Part shown: positions 34,401 through 45,623 of the stretch, one piece after another
Position numbering within the stretch: the stretch's first letter is position 1
Layout of the letters: each line of letters starts with the position of its first letter
NCBI GenBank assembly: GCA_019925795.1
Contig: CM034309.1
Coordinates: forward strand, 25,662,729 to 25,726,728
DNA length: 64,000 bases
From: Dendrobium chrysotoxum
Lineage: Eukaryota > Streptophyta > Magnoliopsida > Asparagales > Orchidaceae
Direction: 5' to 3'
Notes under the pieces: model-generated
Told to the model about the DNA's origin: nothing
The model's input: the letters and a program-made list of their open reading frames with translations, nothing else
Database searches by the model: none
Program-made: the position numbers and the translations under genes

Positions 34401-36165
34401 TTTCCTATAAACTTCCCCTAACGAGAGGACTCTTTCTTTGCTTGAACTCTTCAATAGGAGCACCTTATGGCCTGAATGCAAGGAGGCCTTTAGCAACATG
34501 ACACATACTTATCTTTTTATTCAGATAAGAAATCCTTTCAAAGATGCTGAGACTACCCAAATCTCCCCTATTTCAGCAAAGCATTCAATAGAAAGCTGGC
34601 GACGAAGGGCAAAGAATCCTCAGTTTCGTTAATTCGTTACGAGTAAATGCTTCGATTTGTTTCAGCTAGTTTCATTGTTAGTTCTGAAAGTGTTAAAGCT
34701 ATATCAAAATAACTGAAACTCTAAGCCATCAAAATCCAATTATTACCAAAAAAATTAAGTTGAATTCATCAAAATTATTGAAATCAAAACCTCTACAAGA
34801 AATATATAAGACGTTTGAAAATCCTGCGGGATTTTATATTCTAAAATGCAGTAATTCATTTCTAATCGAATTCCATTTCATAACATCAAAAAGAATATAT
34901 CGAATATATTCTTCTCCAACCAAAAAAAGGGCATTTTGAATAATGCGATGCCAATATTAACGTCGCACTGTTCACCTCGCACAAAAAGCCGATAAATCTA
35001 ACGTCTTGTTGGAGCTCATGACGATTACAAATGCCCATTTAACGTTCAGTTGGAGATGACTCAAGACAGAAGATACGTGTAGCAATGTGAGGCACAACAA
35101 AACTGATCTGAAATGCGTAAAGTGTGATAAAGAAGTGCTAAAATAAAATAAACTGCGGTCATAAAGATAATTATACAAATAAAGTGGGTTTAAAAAGAAA
35201 TACATGAAAAAGACATAAAACTAATTTCTAATAGGTGGAAGATTTTCACGGATGAAGACATACTTAGAAGCTTATGGAACAAGTAATCAATCAACTTTGT
35301 TATTGTACTAATTATTGTCAAATCCAGTGTATCTGCCAATAGTGTGGCCAATTCTACAGCTCACAGGATCCATGCCTATACCCCAACGCCAACAGCCGTT
35401 TGCCGGCCCTTCCCACTTTCCCAATCCTCCCTTAGCCGTTAAATCTCCGTCATCTAATCGGACGGTCAAGATCATGGAGTTTCTAAGGTATAAGAGCCTA
35501 AGAAATATATTATCAATAAATGACTAGATCCAATAACTCTACTCGAATTCAATGTCAATACGAACGGATCCGTACCATACGATCAGTCCAAATTTTAAAT
35601 ATTAAAATACTTACTTAAATTTGATTGGCGGCTAGGATTTCTGAGTTAAATAGATTGTACAATATGATTTGTTTAAAAATATTAATTACATAATTAGTTA
35701 TTTTAAATATTTCTCTGAATACCTGATCATACAGCACGATCCGAATTGTATGGTATGATTAGTTCAGAAAAATTTAACTTCAATTTTCTCACTCCCCTAT
35801 ATGTGTGTGCATGATCACTAAGTTAGCATACACCTTTTACAGGACTTTGACTCGAGAAATATAATATAAGGAAAATAAAAATACATATTTTTACAAAATA
35901 TTATTCTATTTTATCCAATTTTAAGCCCTGAATTTTGTTGCATTGGCGTATGATGTACCTAAAATATTAGTACACAAAAAATAAATAATTAAATTTATAT
36001 GACAAATGCTAGGAGAAATAAGAAAATAATCAATAATATTTGTTATCATCAAAATTACAAACTTGGGAACCCAGATTGCAATATAGTTTAATTTAAATTT
36101 TTGCTTACACTTTTTTGGAATGCACTTTTATTTTTTTTTTCATGAAACTAAAATTTCAGCTAAAA
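34401..36165. other. Intergenic region
   Basis: About 1.8 kb with no supportable gene. Short open frames at 34438-34632 and 35315-35527 show no recognised domain. Around 35560-35780 two related pieces (CCATACGATCAGTCCAAATTTT and GTATGGTATGATTAG) suggest an old repeat. Confidence 0.4.
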
Positions 36166-36169
36166 GGCA

Positions 36170-37810
36170 ATGGCAGAGGAGGCACTAGGTCTAGAAGACA
36201 TCGAGTTAGGAAGCAACTTGTTGAAGAAGAGGCAGCCTATGGGCCTCCACTAGCAGATGTACATCCTACTATCTCTTGTCTTTGAGGCTGACATAGAGCT
36301 GCCCACCCTAACTAGATACAAAAATTATAAATATTGTTATTACTAAATAAATTCTTCAGTGTATTATCTTATTCTAATACAAAATAAATTTGCAAGGGAC
36401 TATTCTTGAAAGAGCATCGCACGTGCTCATGGTTCAAGATTGCCTATTCAATGTTCAAGATTCATAGCAACCATTAGGACAACTGGATTGCACTATGTTA
36501 GGCAGTTGATGTACATCAAACTTGATCACCATCTTCTGACAACATTGGTTGAGAGATGGTCTCCTTAGACCAATATATTTTCTCTTGTAGTGGGGGAGAT
36601 GAGTATTGCATTATAGGATGTAGGGATGATTATGTTCCTATAGATTGATGGACCTACATTAGTTGGCCCATCGATGGTTGGAATTGGGAAATGATGGATT
36701 TCTTGGTCAAATTGCTGTGATGATTTACTGGATGGTCATCTAGATTCAGATGTTACAGACCACGACTCGTTGAATCCTCAAGTAACTTATAGATTTCATA
36801 TGGGTCGGGCTCATGCGAGGGCATGCATGCCATTGAGGTGGCTACGATGGACCCACAGGAGGGACTCCTATGTTGAGCTCAATGATATGGAGTTTTGGAA
36901 GCATGTTAGGGCGTATGTTCTGTTCATCATTGGCTTCTTATTACTGCCAGATATATCTGGCTTTGCTATTCATCTTCAATACCTCTCATTGCTTGAAGAC
37001 ATTCAATTATTTAGCACTTGCTTGGTAGAGGTTTCTTAGCACACTTTTTTTAAGCACAGCTTTCTTAGCACACCTATGCAGAGAATTAATAGAGGCAATC
37101 AAGCCCAAGCGGGCTAACATTACCATATGTGTTCATCTGCTATAGATTTAGGCTTGGGATTGCATTCACGTTGGGAGACCTGTATTGCATGTATCATATC
37201 TAGAACTACTACATAGGTGTAGCATGGGAGGAAGGTACTTATCATATATTTTAAACCATATTGTTACACCTGCTATTATATATAGGCTAACTGTATTGTA
37301 AATTTTAACAAATGGAATGAGGAATGAGGAATGAGTTAGGGAGATGCTTGTTGGAAATATCAAAATTTATAGAAATTAGTTAGATGGTCTCCTTTAATGT
37401 TAGGTATGCCTTCTTTCAAAATTAAAATTACTTAGCTCTTAAAATTATGAAAGGTTATGACATATGTTAGTTTTGGTGTAGGTAATATTGGAGCTGTATG
37501 GACCAAGTATCTAAGAAATTGGTGCGAGGATATGTTTAGCAGGCCGGGACATCTGGCGTGCTCGTGTTTCACTTATCAGCTGGAAGAGAGTTGAGTGGCA
37601 TCTACCTAATCGAGTAATTCTAAAGTTCGGATTCTCACCAACTATTGATGTTCAACTGATGGATTCAAATTACGTTATAGTGGACAGTCGTGGTAAGGCA
37701 GATATAGATTATGTGATTTACCATCAACTCTACATTCTTATATGGGAGGGACGACGAGAAGCAGCACTCCATGATGTGCAAGATCATGATGGTGGGATCA
37801 AGCGTTAAAG
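36170..37810 (+). pseudogene. Plant mobile domain (PMD, MAIN-like) gene relic 1
   Basis: Scattered frames read in the order of a PMD protein: a basic N-terminal piece (GNGRGGTRSRRHRVRKQ) near 36170-36290; the LLTTLVERWSP segment with a stop near 36530; the Ala/Leu-Gln-Asp-Val region near 36600; the longest open piece 36770-37039 (MPLRWLRWTHRR, then HVRAYVLFIIGFLLLPDISG); and after a gap WKRVEWHLPNRV and VDSRGKADIDYVIYHQL (37570-37740). PMD proteins are plant-specific, shared between transposons and domesticated genes of the MAIN family. Stops throughout the first half and missing joins make this a relic. Confidence 0.7.
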
Positions 37811-38690
37811 GAGTACTTGCATTGATATAGATCATGGGCATCACTTTACTTACTATAGGCTTTTGCTGAGCCACTGAGGTCATACTACCCATGAGTGTTT
37901 GTTGAGCATATGTTGATATTTATTCCACTTATAATATCCTGTATAGTATCATATGTACTAATGAACTAAAGATAAGCACTATAGTATGCTATGCATTATA
38001 GCATCCTATATATAATTCCAAAAATAGTATTTTAAACTCTCAAAACTAACTACATTTACACTAATTATAGATCTGCAAAGATTTGTTTTCAACACATTTG
38101 ATTACATTTATAATAAAAAAATGCAAGAAAATACATAGAGTAAAAAAATAAAAAAACACTAACAACTTCAACAACCAATAATTTACTTAAAAAAAACACC
38201 TACAACTTAATTCCAAGTACTACCTGCTCCTACTTAAAATTTTCCAATTAAAAAAAATGCATTCAACTTATTAATAAATTAACTTTAATACAAGACTTAC
38301 TCGATTATTTTACATTTAAATTAATCGGTCAAATCATCTGTAAAAATTAAAAATTATTAATTAATATAAATTAGACATTATCAATTAACAAAAAAATTAA
38401 TTTATTGATAATCAAAATTATTATCATGCCTCTAATCATAAATTAATAACATAAATATTACTTAAACAAATATTTATATTAAAAAATTCACGTAACTCTT
38501 TTATTATTTAAATTCAAAATTATACAAAATATATTAAAGACAATATTATTATCTAATAGTTATCTCTCCTAATGGCTGTTCCAAAACAAAATAATTTTTT
38601 TAACTGTTGGAGCCGGAGCCGTTTACTTTTATTGTTTTTTCTAAATAAAAAAACTAATCAGTCGCTGGGTGCCTTTTTTTGGCTCCATAT
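37811..38690. other. A/T-rich intergenic region
   Basis: About 880 bases of A/T-rich DNA without coding potential. Confidence 0.5.
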
Positions 38691-38841
38691 AAGGAGAAAT
38701 TAGTCCGTGCGGAGTAGGGACAAGAAAGATCAGTCCTGATTATGAGTGTACACATTATATATATAATTTGGTTCAAATGATGTATATATTATTTATATAT
38801 AATGTGTATATTCACAGATCAGATTGCATGGAATAATTTCT
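38691..38841. mobile_element. Mutator-like MITE, second member
   Basis: The left end GAGAAATTAGTCCGTGCGG pairs with the complement of the right end TTGCATGGAATAATTTCTC. An inner hairpin joins GAGTGTACACATTATATATA with its near-complement at 38795-38815. The ends resemble those of the 4008-4183 element. No target duplication was recognised. Confidence 0.5.
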
Positions 38842-38999
38842 CTAATATCAGCGACCAGTCACCGGCACCGACAGCGACTATGCGGGTGTTAAAAATTTTT
38901 TCTTTTCTTTTACGCTAATAACGATGATTAAAATAACAGTTTAAAAAATTTGTCTCATTTGTGGAGGCCTAGGTCATTTTAACCTTAGGCGATAGATCC

Positions 39000-39320
39000 C
39001 TCTGAGTTCCCCACCCCCTCGAATGGCCTCCACACCCAAATGCACAGCTCACTCGTACCAACAAATTGTCCAAGAAGGGATTTATCATTTCCAATATGAA
39101 GTAAAGCTATCTTGATATTTTCCTTAAGAAAACCCAGCCTTTGGTCATCCGTAGAGAGTGATGGAATAATAGGAAGAGTAGCAAGTTCTTGATTTTGATT
39201 ATAAAGAGGATCTTCAGCAATGAAGAGAACAGTGAAATGATGAAAGGCTTCATTAGCAATACCATGGATTGAGTGAATAGTGTGATCAGTGGGGTGAGAA
39301 CTTCGTTGATATGATTTTGG
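39000..39320 (-). mobile_element. LINE ORF2 fragment upstream of the RT core
   Basis: The minus-strand frame reads IANEAFHHFTVLFIAEDP and later ENIKIALLHIGNDKS, the stretch before the RT palm in plant LINEs (usually followed by PGPDG). Frames are broken. It is a different copy from the larger LINE at 40610-42760, whose RT part begins further along the protein. Confidence 0.5.
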
Positions 39321-40605
39321 TCCTTTTTTGGTTTTTGTTTTTGTTTTTGTTTTTTGTTTTTTTTTGGATAAAAATATTCAAGTCGTTTTTTTCTTTCTAG
39401 TAAGCTAATTACACTTAGCCATTTATTTGATCCAATTATTTTCCCATTTAGTAGTCTTAATAAGTGTAATAACTCAAAAAGTCTAAAATGAATTATTTGA
39501 AAAAACATAAAAGTTTGATCCAACAAGTAGCACTATGGCGATGGGCTAGTAAGCACAACATCGTCGGGAAAGCGCCGCTGCGGCGCTGAGCTCTCTGTTC
39601 TACCGTAACTTTGAGGGTGATATGTTGTACAACAATGCTGGATCTTATACGTCATGGTACCAGACACTAAAAATATTTTTTTTATAATTTTCTTTAAATA
39701 TACCTACCACCCCACCACCCCTCCCTCACTCTCATTTTGCTTACCTGAGAAGGAAAGTGTGACACTTTCATGTTCAGCATTTTGTTTCTCCTGTTTAACT
39801 CGAATTGAAAAAGATAAATATTTGAACTTTTGTGTTTTAAATTCTTTTGCATGTGTTTTTTTTTTCTTTTGCATGTGTGTTTAAAAGTGACGTTTGTATG
39901 AAAAAGATCTGCAAGTGTTTTGAGTGAGTTCCAGGGGTTTGAATGCACATTGGAAAAAAAATTAGAATTTTTCTTTTGGAGCATCCTAATGTTGGGTGCT
40001 TTGATGCCAAGGTGTTGTGTTAACTGGTGCTAGGTGCTCAAAAGTGGCACTCAATATTGTGCTCTCAAGTTTTTGGAATTTGAATTAGCATCATTGGGCC
40101 AAATGGTGGCGTCGCAATGCTAGCCTTTATTTGCACTTAAATATAATATAAATCCACAATTCAATTGACTCAACCCCTTTGACAGTCGAAGATGAGAGAG
40201 GAGAGAGATTTGGAGAGAGAGTGAGGAAGGATTTTTAGGTCACTTCGAGTCATTTTATGTCATCGGTCTATTTCAAAAAATTGTCCGGATCGAGATAGAT
40301 CACATTATATCTATGTTAGTTCTCAAACTTACAGAGATTTCTCAAATTTTGTAATTAAATTTATATTTTTTTTACTGAAAAATAAGGATAACTTTATATC
40401 AATAAAATTTTAACTGTGTAACTTTTTATATGTTATAGATATTAATTTTTTGAATATTTTAAAAATTTTCTGAAAATTTAACAACAGAAATTTTGAAATG
40501 TATACTATTTTGATTGAATATAAAATAATCTGAACTCTGAAAAATAATAAATAATATTCATCATAATCCACCAAAAAATCATGCAAATATCATTACAGAG
40601 CAATA
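39321..40605. other. Intergenic region
   Basis: No gene is recognised. It has homopolymer T-runs (39335-39370, 39855-39870) and a GAGAGA-rich stretch near 40190-40225. Confidence 0.45.
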
Positions 40606-40609
40606 CCAT

Positions 40610-42760
40610 AACAAAACAGCACTGTTCTAGAAAAATTTTAGTAACTTCAGAAAGTAGCTAAGGTGCAAAAAGAAGAAGGGGAGCAACAAACCCCAACCAA
40701 ATATAACCAGCTAAATAAGAAAATCAGAGCAAACCACTGACAAAATAGAGTTAAGGAATAAGCTAGTCAATTAGCCCAACATTTCTCCATAAAGCAATTT
40801 TTAGGAAAAGAGCCTTCTTAATCTTAGAGCATGTGATAGACGCACTATCAATAACCACACCAAATCTCCTAGAGTTTTTTTCTCTCCAAATGTAATACAA
40901 AGAGCAAATAGTAACCAAGTAGAAGTAATTCTTAGCATTTTTCCAAAATTATTCAGATTTGAAATGTAAGAGAATAACTGTAAAATGGTAGGCCTCGGGA
41001 GAAGATTAGTGACCCAAGGGAGGAAATGAAATGATGCCAAAAGAGTGATGACACTCAAAAAACTGGTGAGAAGAAGTTTCGTCAAACTTCCAGCAGAAAG
41101 AGCACATAGGAGGAGAATGAATGTTTCTTCTGTTTAAAGAATCGATATTTTTTAAGCCCCCAACCAAAGCCAGCGGGACATAGGAAGAAAACCACAAAGA
41201 AAATTTTTTTGTGCCAGATAAGCTTGTGCCAAGAGATTCGTTCTTGATAATGGTAAAAATCCTTAAGAAAGCTTTTTAAAAATAGGCTTGAAGTTATCAT
41301 TCCAAGAGATGATGCTATCAGTGTAAATATTAGTACTCATAATGACCTCTTTCAGATGAACAGAAAAAATAGCAGTCAAATTCTAATAGCCATCAAAAAT
41401 AAACATAGAGACAGTGTCATCAGAGGGAAGTGAGTTTAAAGAATAAGCACCCCCAAAAAACATCAAATAAATTCATTTCCCCACTAAGCCAAGGGTCCCA
41501 AATAAATGAAAAAAAATTGAGCGTTGAAAAATTTTATAACAAATATTATCCTTTAACCTGCAGGCAACCATATAATTTTTTTTCCAAAAAGCATAAGCAT
41601 TAAAAGAAGCAAGTTTCCAAGGTGAGGTATATTTGCACCTACACCAATCTGCAAGTAAAGAATTTGAGGAGATAAGCTGCCAAATAAGTGAAGAATAATA
41701 AGCATGAGAGATAGCCTCAAGAGCCGGGAGGCAAGTCCCACAAATTGCTTAGGCCGACAAGTGGATTTCCAAGAAATCTAGCACAAACCCTTTTAATAAG
41801 TTTGCAACAAGTTTTAGGTAATATAGAACCCCATAATCTAATAAGCAGTAGTATTTCAAATAGTAAACCGAATAAATTGAAGTCTTCCCACAAAAGAGAT
41901 CTGTTTAGCCTTCCAACCAGCAAAATGACCATTGATTTTCTAAAGGAGATGATGGAAATCATTAATGAAGCCTCTTAGAAGAAATATGAATACCCATATA
42001 TTTAAATGTGGATTCCACATTCAAAATATTGAGGATATGACATATGTCATTAGTATTCTCAGCACTTTTAGAAAAAAAAAAAACACAGCTTTAGACAGGG
42101 TTAATATAAGTCTAGTGGTAGCACCAAATTCATTCAGAATGTTCAATAAAACCTTAGCATTATTCCTAGAACATTTACAAAAAAAATAAGAAGATCATCT
42201 ACATATAAAATATTAAAAACTTGTTGCCGGCCATAAGAAATACCAGAGAAAGAGTTGGTCATAAGAAAACTATCTAGAAGATTAGACAACCCATTCATTA
42301 CTATAAAGTACAAATAAGGAGATAAGGGACAACCTTGTCTCACGCCTGAACTTGAACCAAACTAACTATGGAGAAACCCATTGATGCAAATAAAAAAGTT
42401 AACATCCATAATACAAGTATTGATCCAAGAGACAAAGAGAGGAGGTAAACCTTTTTTATGCAACTTTGGATAAGAAAATTCCTTGAAACTTTATCAAAGG
42501 CTTTAGAGATATCAAATTTAGCACAAAAGTATTATTAATTATATGCGAAAAAATTTCTTAAAATCTTAGAGGCAAGTATGATGTTATCACTGGAGCATCT
42601 ATTTTTTGGATGAAATTAACTTGACAAGATTAATGATATAAGGCATGATCTTGCATAATCTATTAGCATGAATTTTTGCTATGATTTTATAAAAGATATT
42701 ACATAAAAATATAGATAGGTTATAATTAGAAATGTTTTAGTCATGAGAACTCTCAGGGAT
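40610..42760 (-). mobile_element. LINE (L1-type) with RT 3' half and zinc-binding domain
   Basis: Reading on the minus strand: RQGCPLSPYLYFIVM and ILYVDDLLIF at 42343-42190 (RT motifs; the second is the catalytic Y-x-D-D box); YMGIHISS, then HFAGWKAKQISFVGRLQ (42010-41880); WHDPWL-like region near 41480; zf-RVT CSFCWKFDETSSHQFFECHHS near 41100-41040; and the C-terminal region to about 40800. The 5' end is truncated near 42760. Frames shift several times. No duplication was identified at the ends. Confidence 0.8.
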
Positions 42761-42927
42761 TAACTCATCTAAGAAATAATAAAATCGTCATATCCCAAGG
42801 AATCTCGTACGAATATTCCGTTACGGTCGTGTTCTTCGTCACCTGACAGCTGCCCTACCGTTCCAGTTTTATGTAGAGACTTCCCCCCTTTTTACCTTCC
42901 GACGTCAACTACGATCCCGCTCAATCC

Positions 42928-43275
42928 ATGGCGTCGCTACCCCTCCTTTCTCCTCTCTTCCCCATCAACCATCACAAAACCAAGCGCCCCCGGGTCAACG
43001 CCTGTGCGGCGAGCAACGGGAGGCGGCCTTGGTGGACCCCGCTTTTTCACTCGGCGTTCACCGGGGATCAAGGAGGATCGGAGGAGCGGGAGACGACGGG
43101 AGATTCTGTAGAAGAAGTGAAAGACGGCGGATCGCCGGCGGCGATCAGTTTCTCAGTGCTTACTCCGGAGAAGGCGAGGGTTCTGCGAAGGGAGTTGCGG
43201 GCGACGGAGACCTGGCATGACGCCATGTACCACTCCGCCATCGCCTCACGCCTCGCATCCCCGGATCAAGCTTAG
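42928..43275 (+). CDS. Small putative plastid-targeted protein of unknown function
   Basis: A 115-residue intact frame, GC-rich in A/T-rich surroundings, with an excellent start context (TCCATGGCG). The N-terminus (MASLPLLSPLFPINHHKTKR then VNACAASNGRR) has the composition of a chloroplast transit peptide, with a plausible cleavage site around VNACA. The mature part is acidic and Gly/Ser-rich, then ends in a helical stretch FSVLTPEKARVLRRELR and the C-terminal ETWHDAMYHSAIASRLA. I do not recognise a named family, though the C-terminal block looks like a conserved motif and not a random sequence. A possible splice donor CATAAGGTAGGT at about 43368 may mark an intron in the 3' UTR. Codon use and the intact frame argue for a real gene. 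Confidence 0.7.
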   Translation: MASLPLLSPLFPINHHKTKRPRVNACAASNGRRPWWTPLFHSAFTGDQGGSEERETTGDSVEEVKDGGSPAAISFSVLTPEKARVLRRELRATETWHDAMYHSAIASRLASPDQA

Positions 43276-44070
43276 CGTCGCCGCGATCTCTTTGTCTGCG
43301 CGGTGATGGTTCTGTAATTTTTCTGATCGCTGTAAAAAAGCTTTGATCTGCTGTGCAGAGCACCGTGTGCATAAGGTAGGTTTGGACTTTTCTTTCTTTC
43401 CCCCTTTTTTTTTGGGCCGGAGGATGGAGGAAGTGGGAAACTGTACTTTCTATGTTATGTATGAAACCATATGTGCTTCTTCTCTGTGTGAACTGGTGCG
43501 ATCGTTGTGTGCTTCTTCTCTTTGAAGTTGTCGAAATCTGTAGCTCTATATATTTTAATTATATATATTAGTTATTTCCCAGATCAAAACTTTCGATTTT
43601 TCTGCTTTCCCTAATCTGTTAGAGCGATCTGTCTGATGCCACGCATAAACGAAGAGGCTGTTATCTTCTCTGTGATTATGTTGGTAAGCAAAAATGCCTC
43701 AATCTAAAGCCATATTTTTTAAACTTGTATGAGATCCAGTACTTCAAAATTTTCATCACCATCTTCTACTGCTCTGTGACATAGTCTTTTTTTTCATTTC
43801 TGAATCCCTGTTTTTTTGGAGTGAACAAGTTATTACAGATAATTTTCAAAACAGTCTTGAGTTCTTTGACAGAAGAACAACATAGTAAATTGATTCACCA
43901 TTTGAGCCTGGTAGAGCCAGAGGGAGCTCAGCAAGCAAGTAAATCACCCGGAATCATCACGACTGTTGTGCTCTAAAGATGGAGCTTGTGGAGAACGATA
44001 AATCTGATTTGTCTTCAATGTTTTTCGATGTCACGCATGTATGTAGCCAAATAAAAAAACCAAAAAAGTC

Positions 44071-44076
<6 letters not shown>
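43276..44076 (+). other. 3' UTR and downstream region of the small plastid gene
   Basis: T-rich sequence with no further clear exon. A short open frame from 43979 runs into the microsatellite and is not convincing. Confidence 0.4.

Positions 44077-44077
<1 letters not shown>

Positions 44078-44138
<61 letters not shown>
44078..44138. repeat. (AT)n microsatellite, about 30 units
   Basis: An uninterrupted AT run of about 61 bases. Confidence 0.95.
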
Positions 44139-44144
<6 letters not shown>

Positions 44145-44202
44145 TTATTTATTTATTTATTATGATGATGTAAGTCCTAGTGAAATAATGGTTGGAAATT
44201 AT

Positions 44203-44691
44203 TAGGATTGTAAACTAAGTTATGTCGAGCTCGAGCTATCCTCGTTTGAGTTTGAACTTAATGAGTTTGAACTTAATTAAATAATCTAGTTTGAGCTTGA
44301 GCTTTATTTATGAGTTCAAATAGGCTCATTTTTATGAAAGAGATTATGATTCAAATAATTATTATGATGATAAAAATGAGAAATTAAGAAAAAATTAATA
44401 AAGAATCACTTAATCTAAAAAAAATGTATTTTTTAAATTTTTAATAATTTTGGTCTTAAATTTTTTTTTATTTTTTGGGTAAATGTTCTTGAATTTTTGA
44501 ATTTTAATATATTAAGTTTATTTTATATTAATTTTTTTTAAACAAGCTAGCTCACGAGTTAATGATTTGGGTCAGGACTAATTTAAGCTTTACTCGTTAA
44601 CTTATCAAATTGGGTTTGTCGGCTTCCATTAATTGAGTCAAGTCCGAGCCGATCCACAGGTCAGTTAGAGTCATTTTCATTCACACACCTA
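44203..44691. mobile_element. hAT-like non-autonomous element with GAGCTCGAGCT subterminal motifs
   Basis: The left end TAGGATTGTAAAC and the right end ATTCACACACCTA are imperfect inverted termini of the TAGGGGTGTNAA type. GTCGAGCTCGAGC lies near the left, and CTCACGAGTTAATG and TCCGAGCCGATCC near the right, as in common plant hAT-type MITEs. The flanks GAAATTAT and GAAGATTG are only partly alike, so the duplication is not proven. Confidence 0.5.
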
Positions 44692-45365
44692 GAAGATTGA
44701 AATGTCACTAGTGTTCGAGTAAGAATACAAATGCAGGTAGCCAGGTATGACTAAAGTGATATGATGACAATTAAGACGCACGCGGGGTTATGATCATACA
44801 AGAGATATTTGTTACACAAGAGAGAAAATATTGAAAGAGACAACTGTGAAGTAAGTGAGATGACCTCCAGATTTAGAAGGAGATACAGAAGAGAGAGTCC
44901 TTCCAAAGCATAATACCCATCGATTCTCATCAATTATTACAAAGTTTCATTTTCTTTATCTATGCAATGCAAGCAATATTTTCTGATGAAAACTATAAAT
45001 TAGCTGAATTGTAGGATTAATTGGGATATTTCCCTCTGCATATCTCAAAAAAAAAAAAAATGATACTCTTGCTATTGTAAAAAAGTCTGTACTTTGTATT
45101 TTCTCTACACATAAAGAGAAGACGTTCATCTCGCTTATGTAATTGAGTCAAGTAAAAATTAAAAATTCTGGTATTTTATGTGCATGTGTGGAATTTATCA
45201 CTACTTAGATTTTATTTGAGGCAAATAAATTTTTTTTTTTTTCGATTTTGTTTTGTAACGCTATTTTTTCAACAACAATTTTAAAAATAATTTTTAGATA
45301 AAAAAATTTGGAAGTATGTTCTTTGATTGCTTATATTCTATGAATTAATAATTATAAAAGGTCTT
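44692..45365. other. Intergenic region
   Basis: About 670 bases, A/T-rich, no gene recognised. Confidence 0.45.
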
Positions 45366-45368
45366 TTA

Positions 45369-45555
45369 GATTGCTTCGTTTGGGATGACTTTTTTACTGC
45401 TTTGTTTTTCTAGCATTAATCACAATTTTTATTTGGCTACTGTTTTTTGATACATTTAAAAAAAATTTGTACTATAAAGTTGTTTTACATAACAGCTTTA
45501 AAAAATTATTTTCTCTACATTAACTTTACCTAAGAAAACTGTCCCAAACTAAGCC
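45369..45555. mobile_element. Tourist-like MITE, copy 5 (enlarged)
   Basis: The left terminus around GCTTCGTTTGGGATGACTTT and the right terminus AAACTGTCCCAAACTAAGCC belong to the family. The middle is about 60 bases longer than in other copies and contains an extra internal inverted segment. TTA precedes it. Confidence 0.65.
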
Positions 45556-45623
45556 TTCATTATCCATAGCTAATTATGCGATATTGATTATCAAGATAGA
45601 TATGTGTGTATCATATTGCACTT

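Noticed and set aside
34438..34632. 64-residue frame in intergenic DNA
   Set aside because: No recognisable motif, no supporting promoter or splice context.
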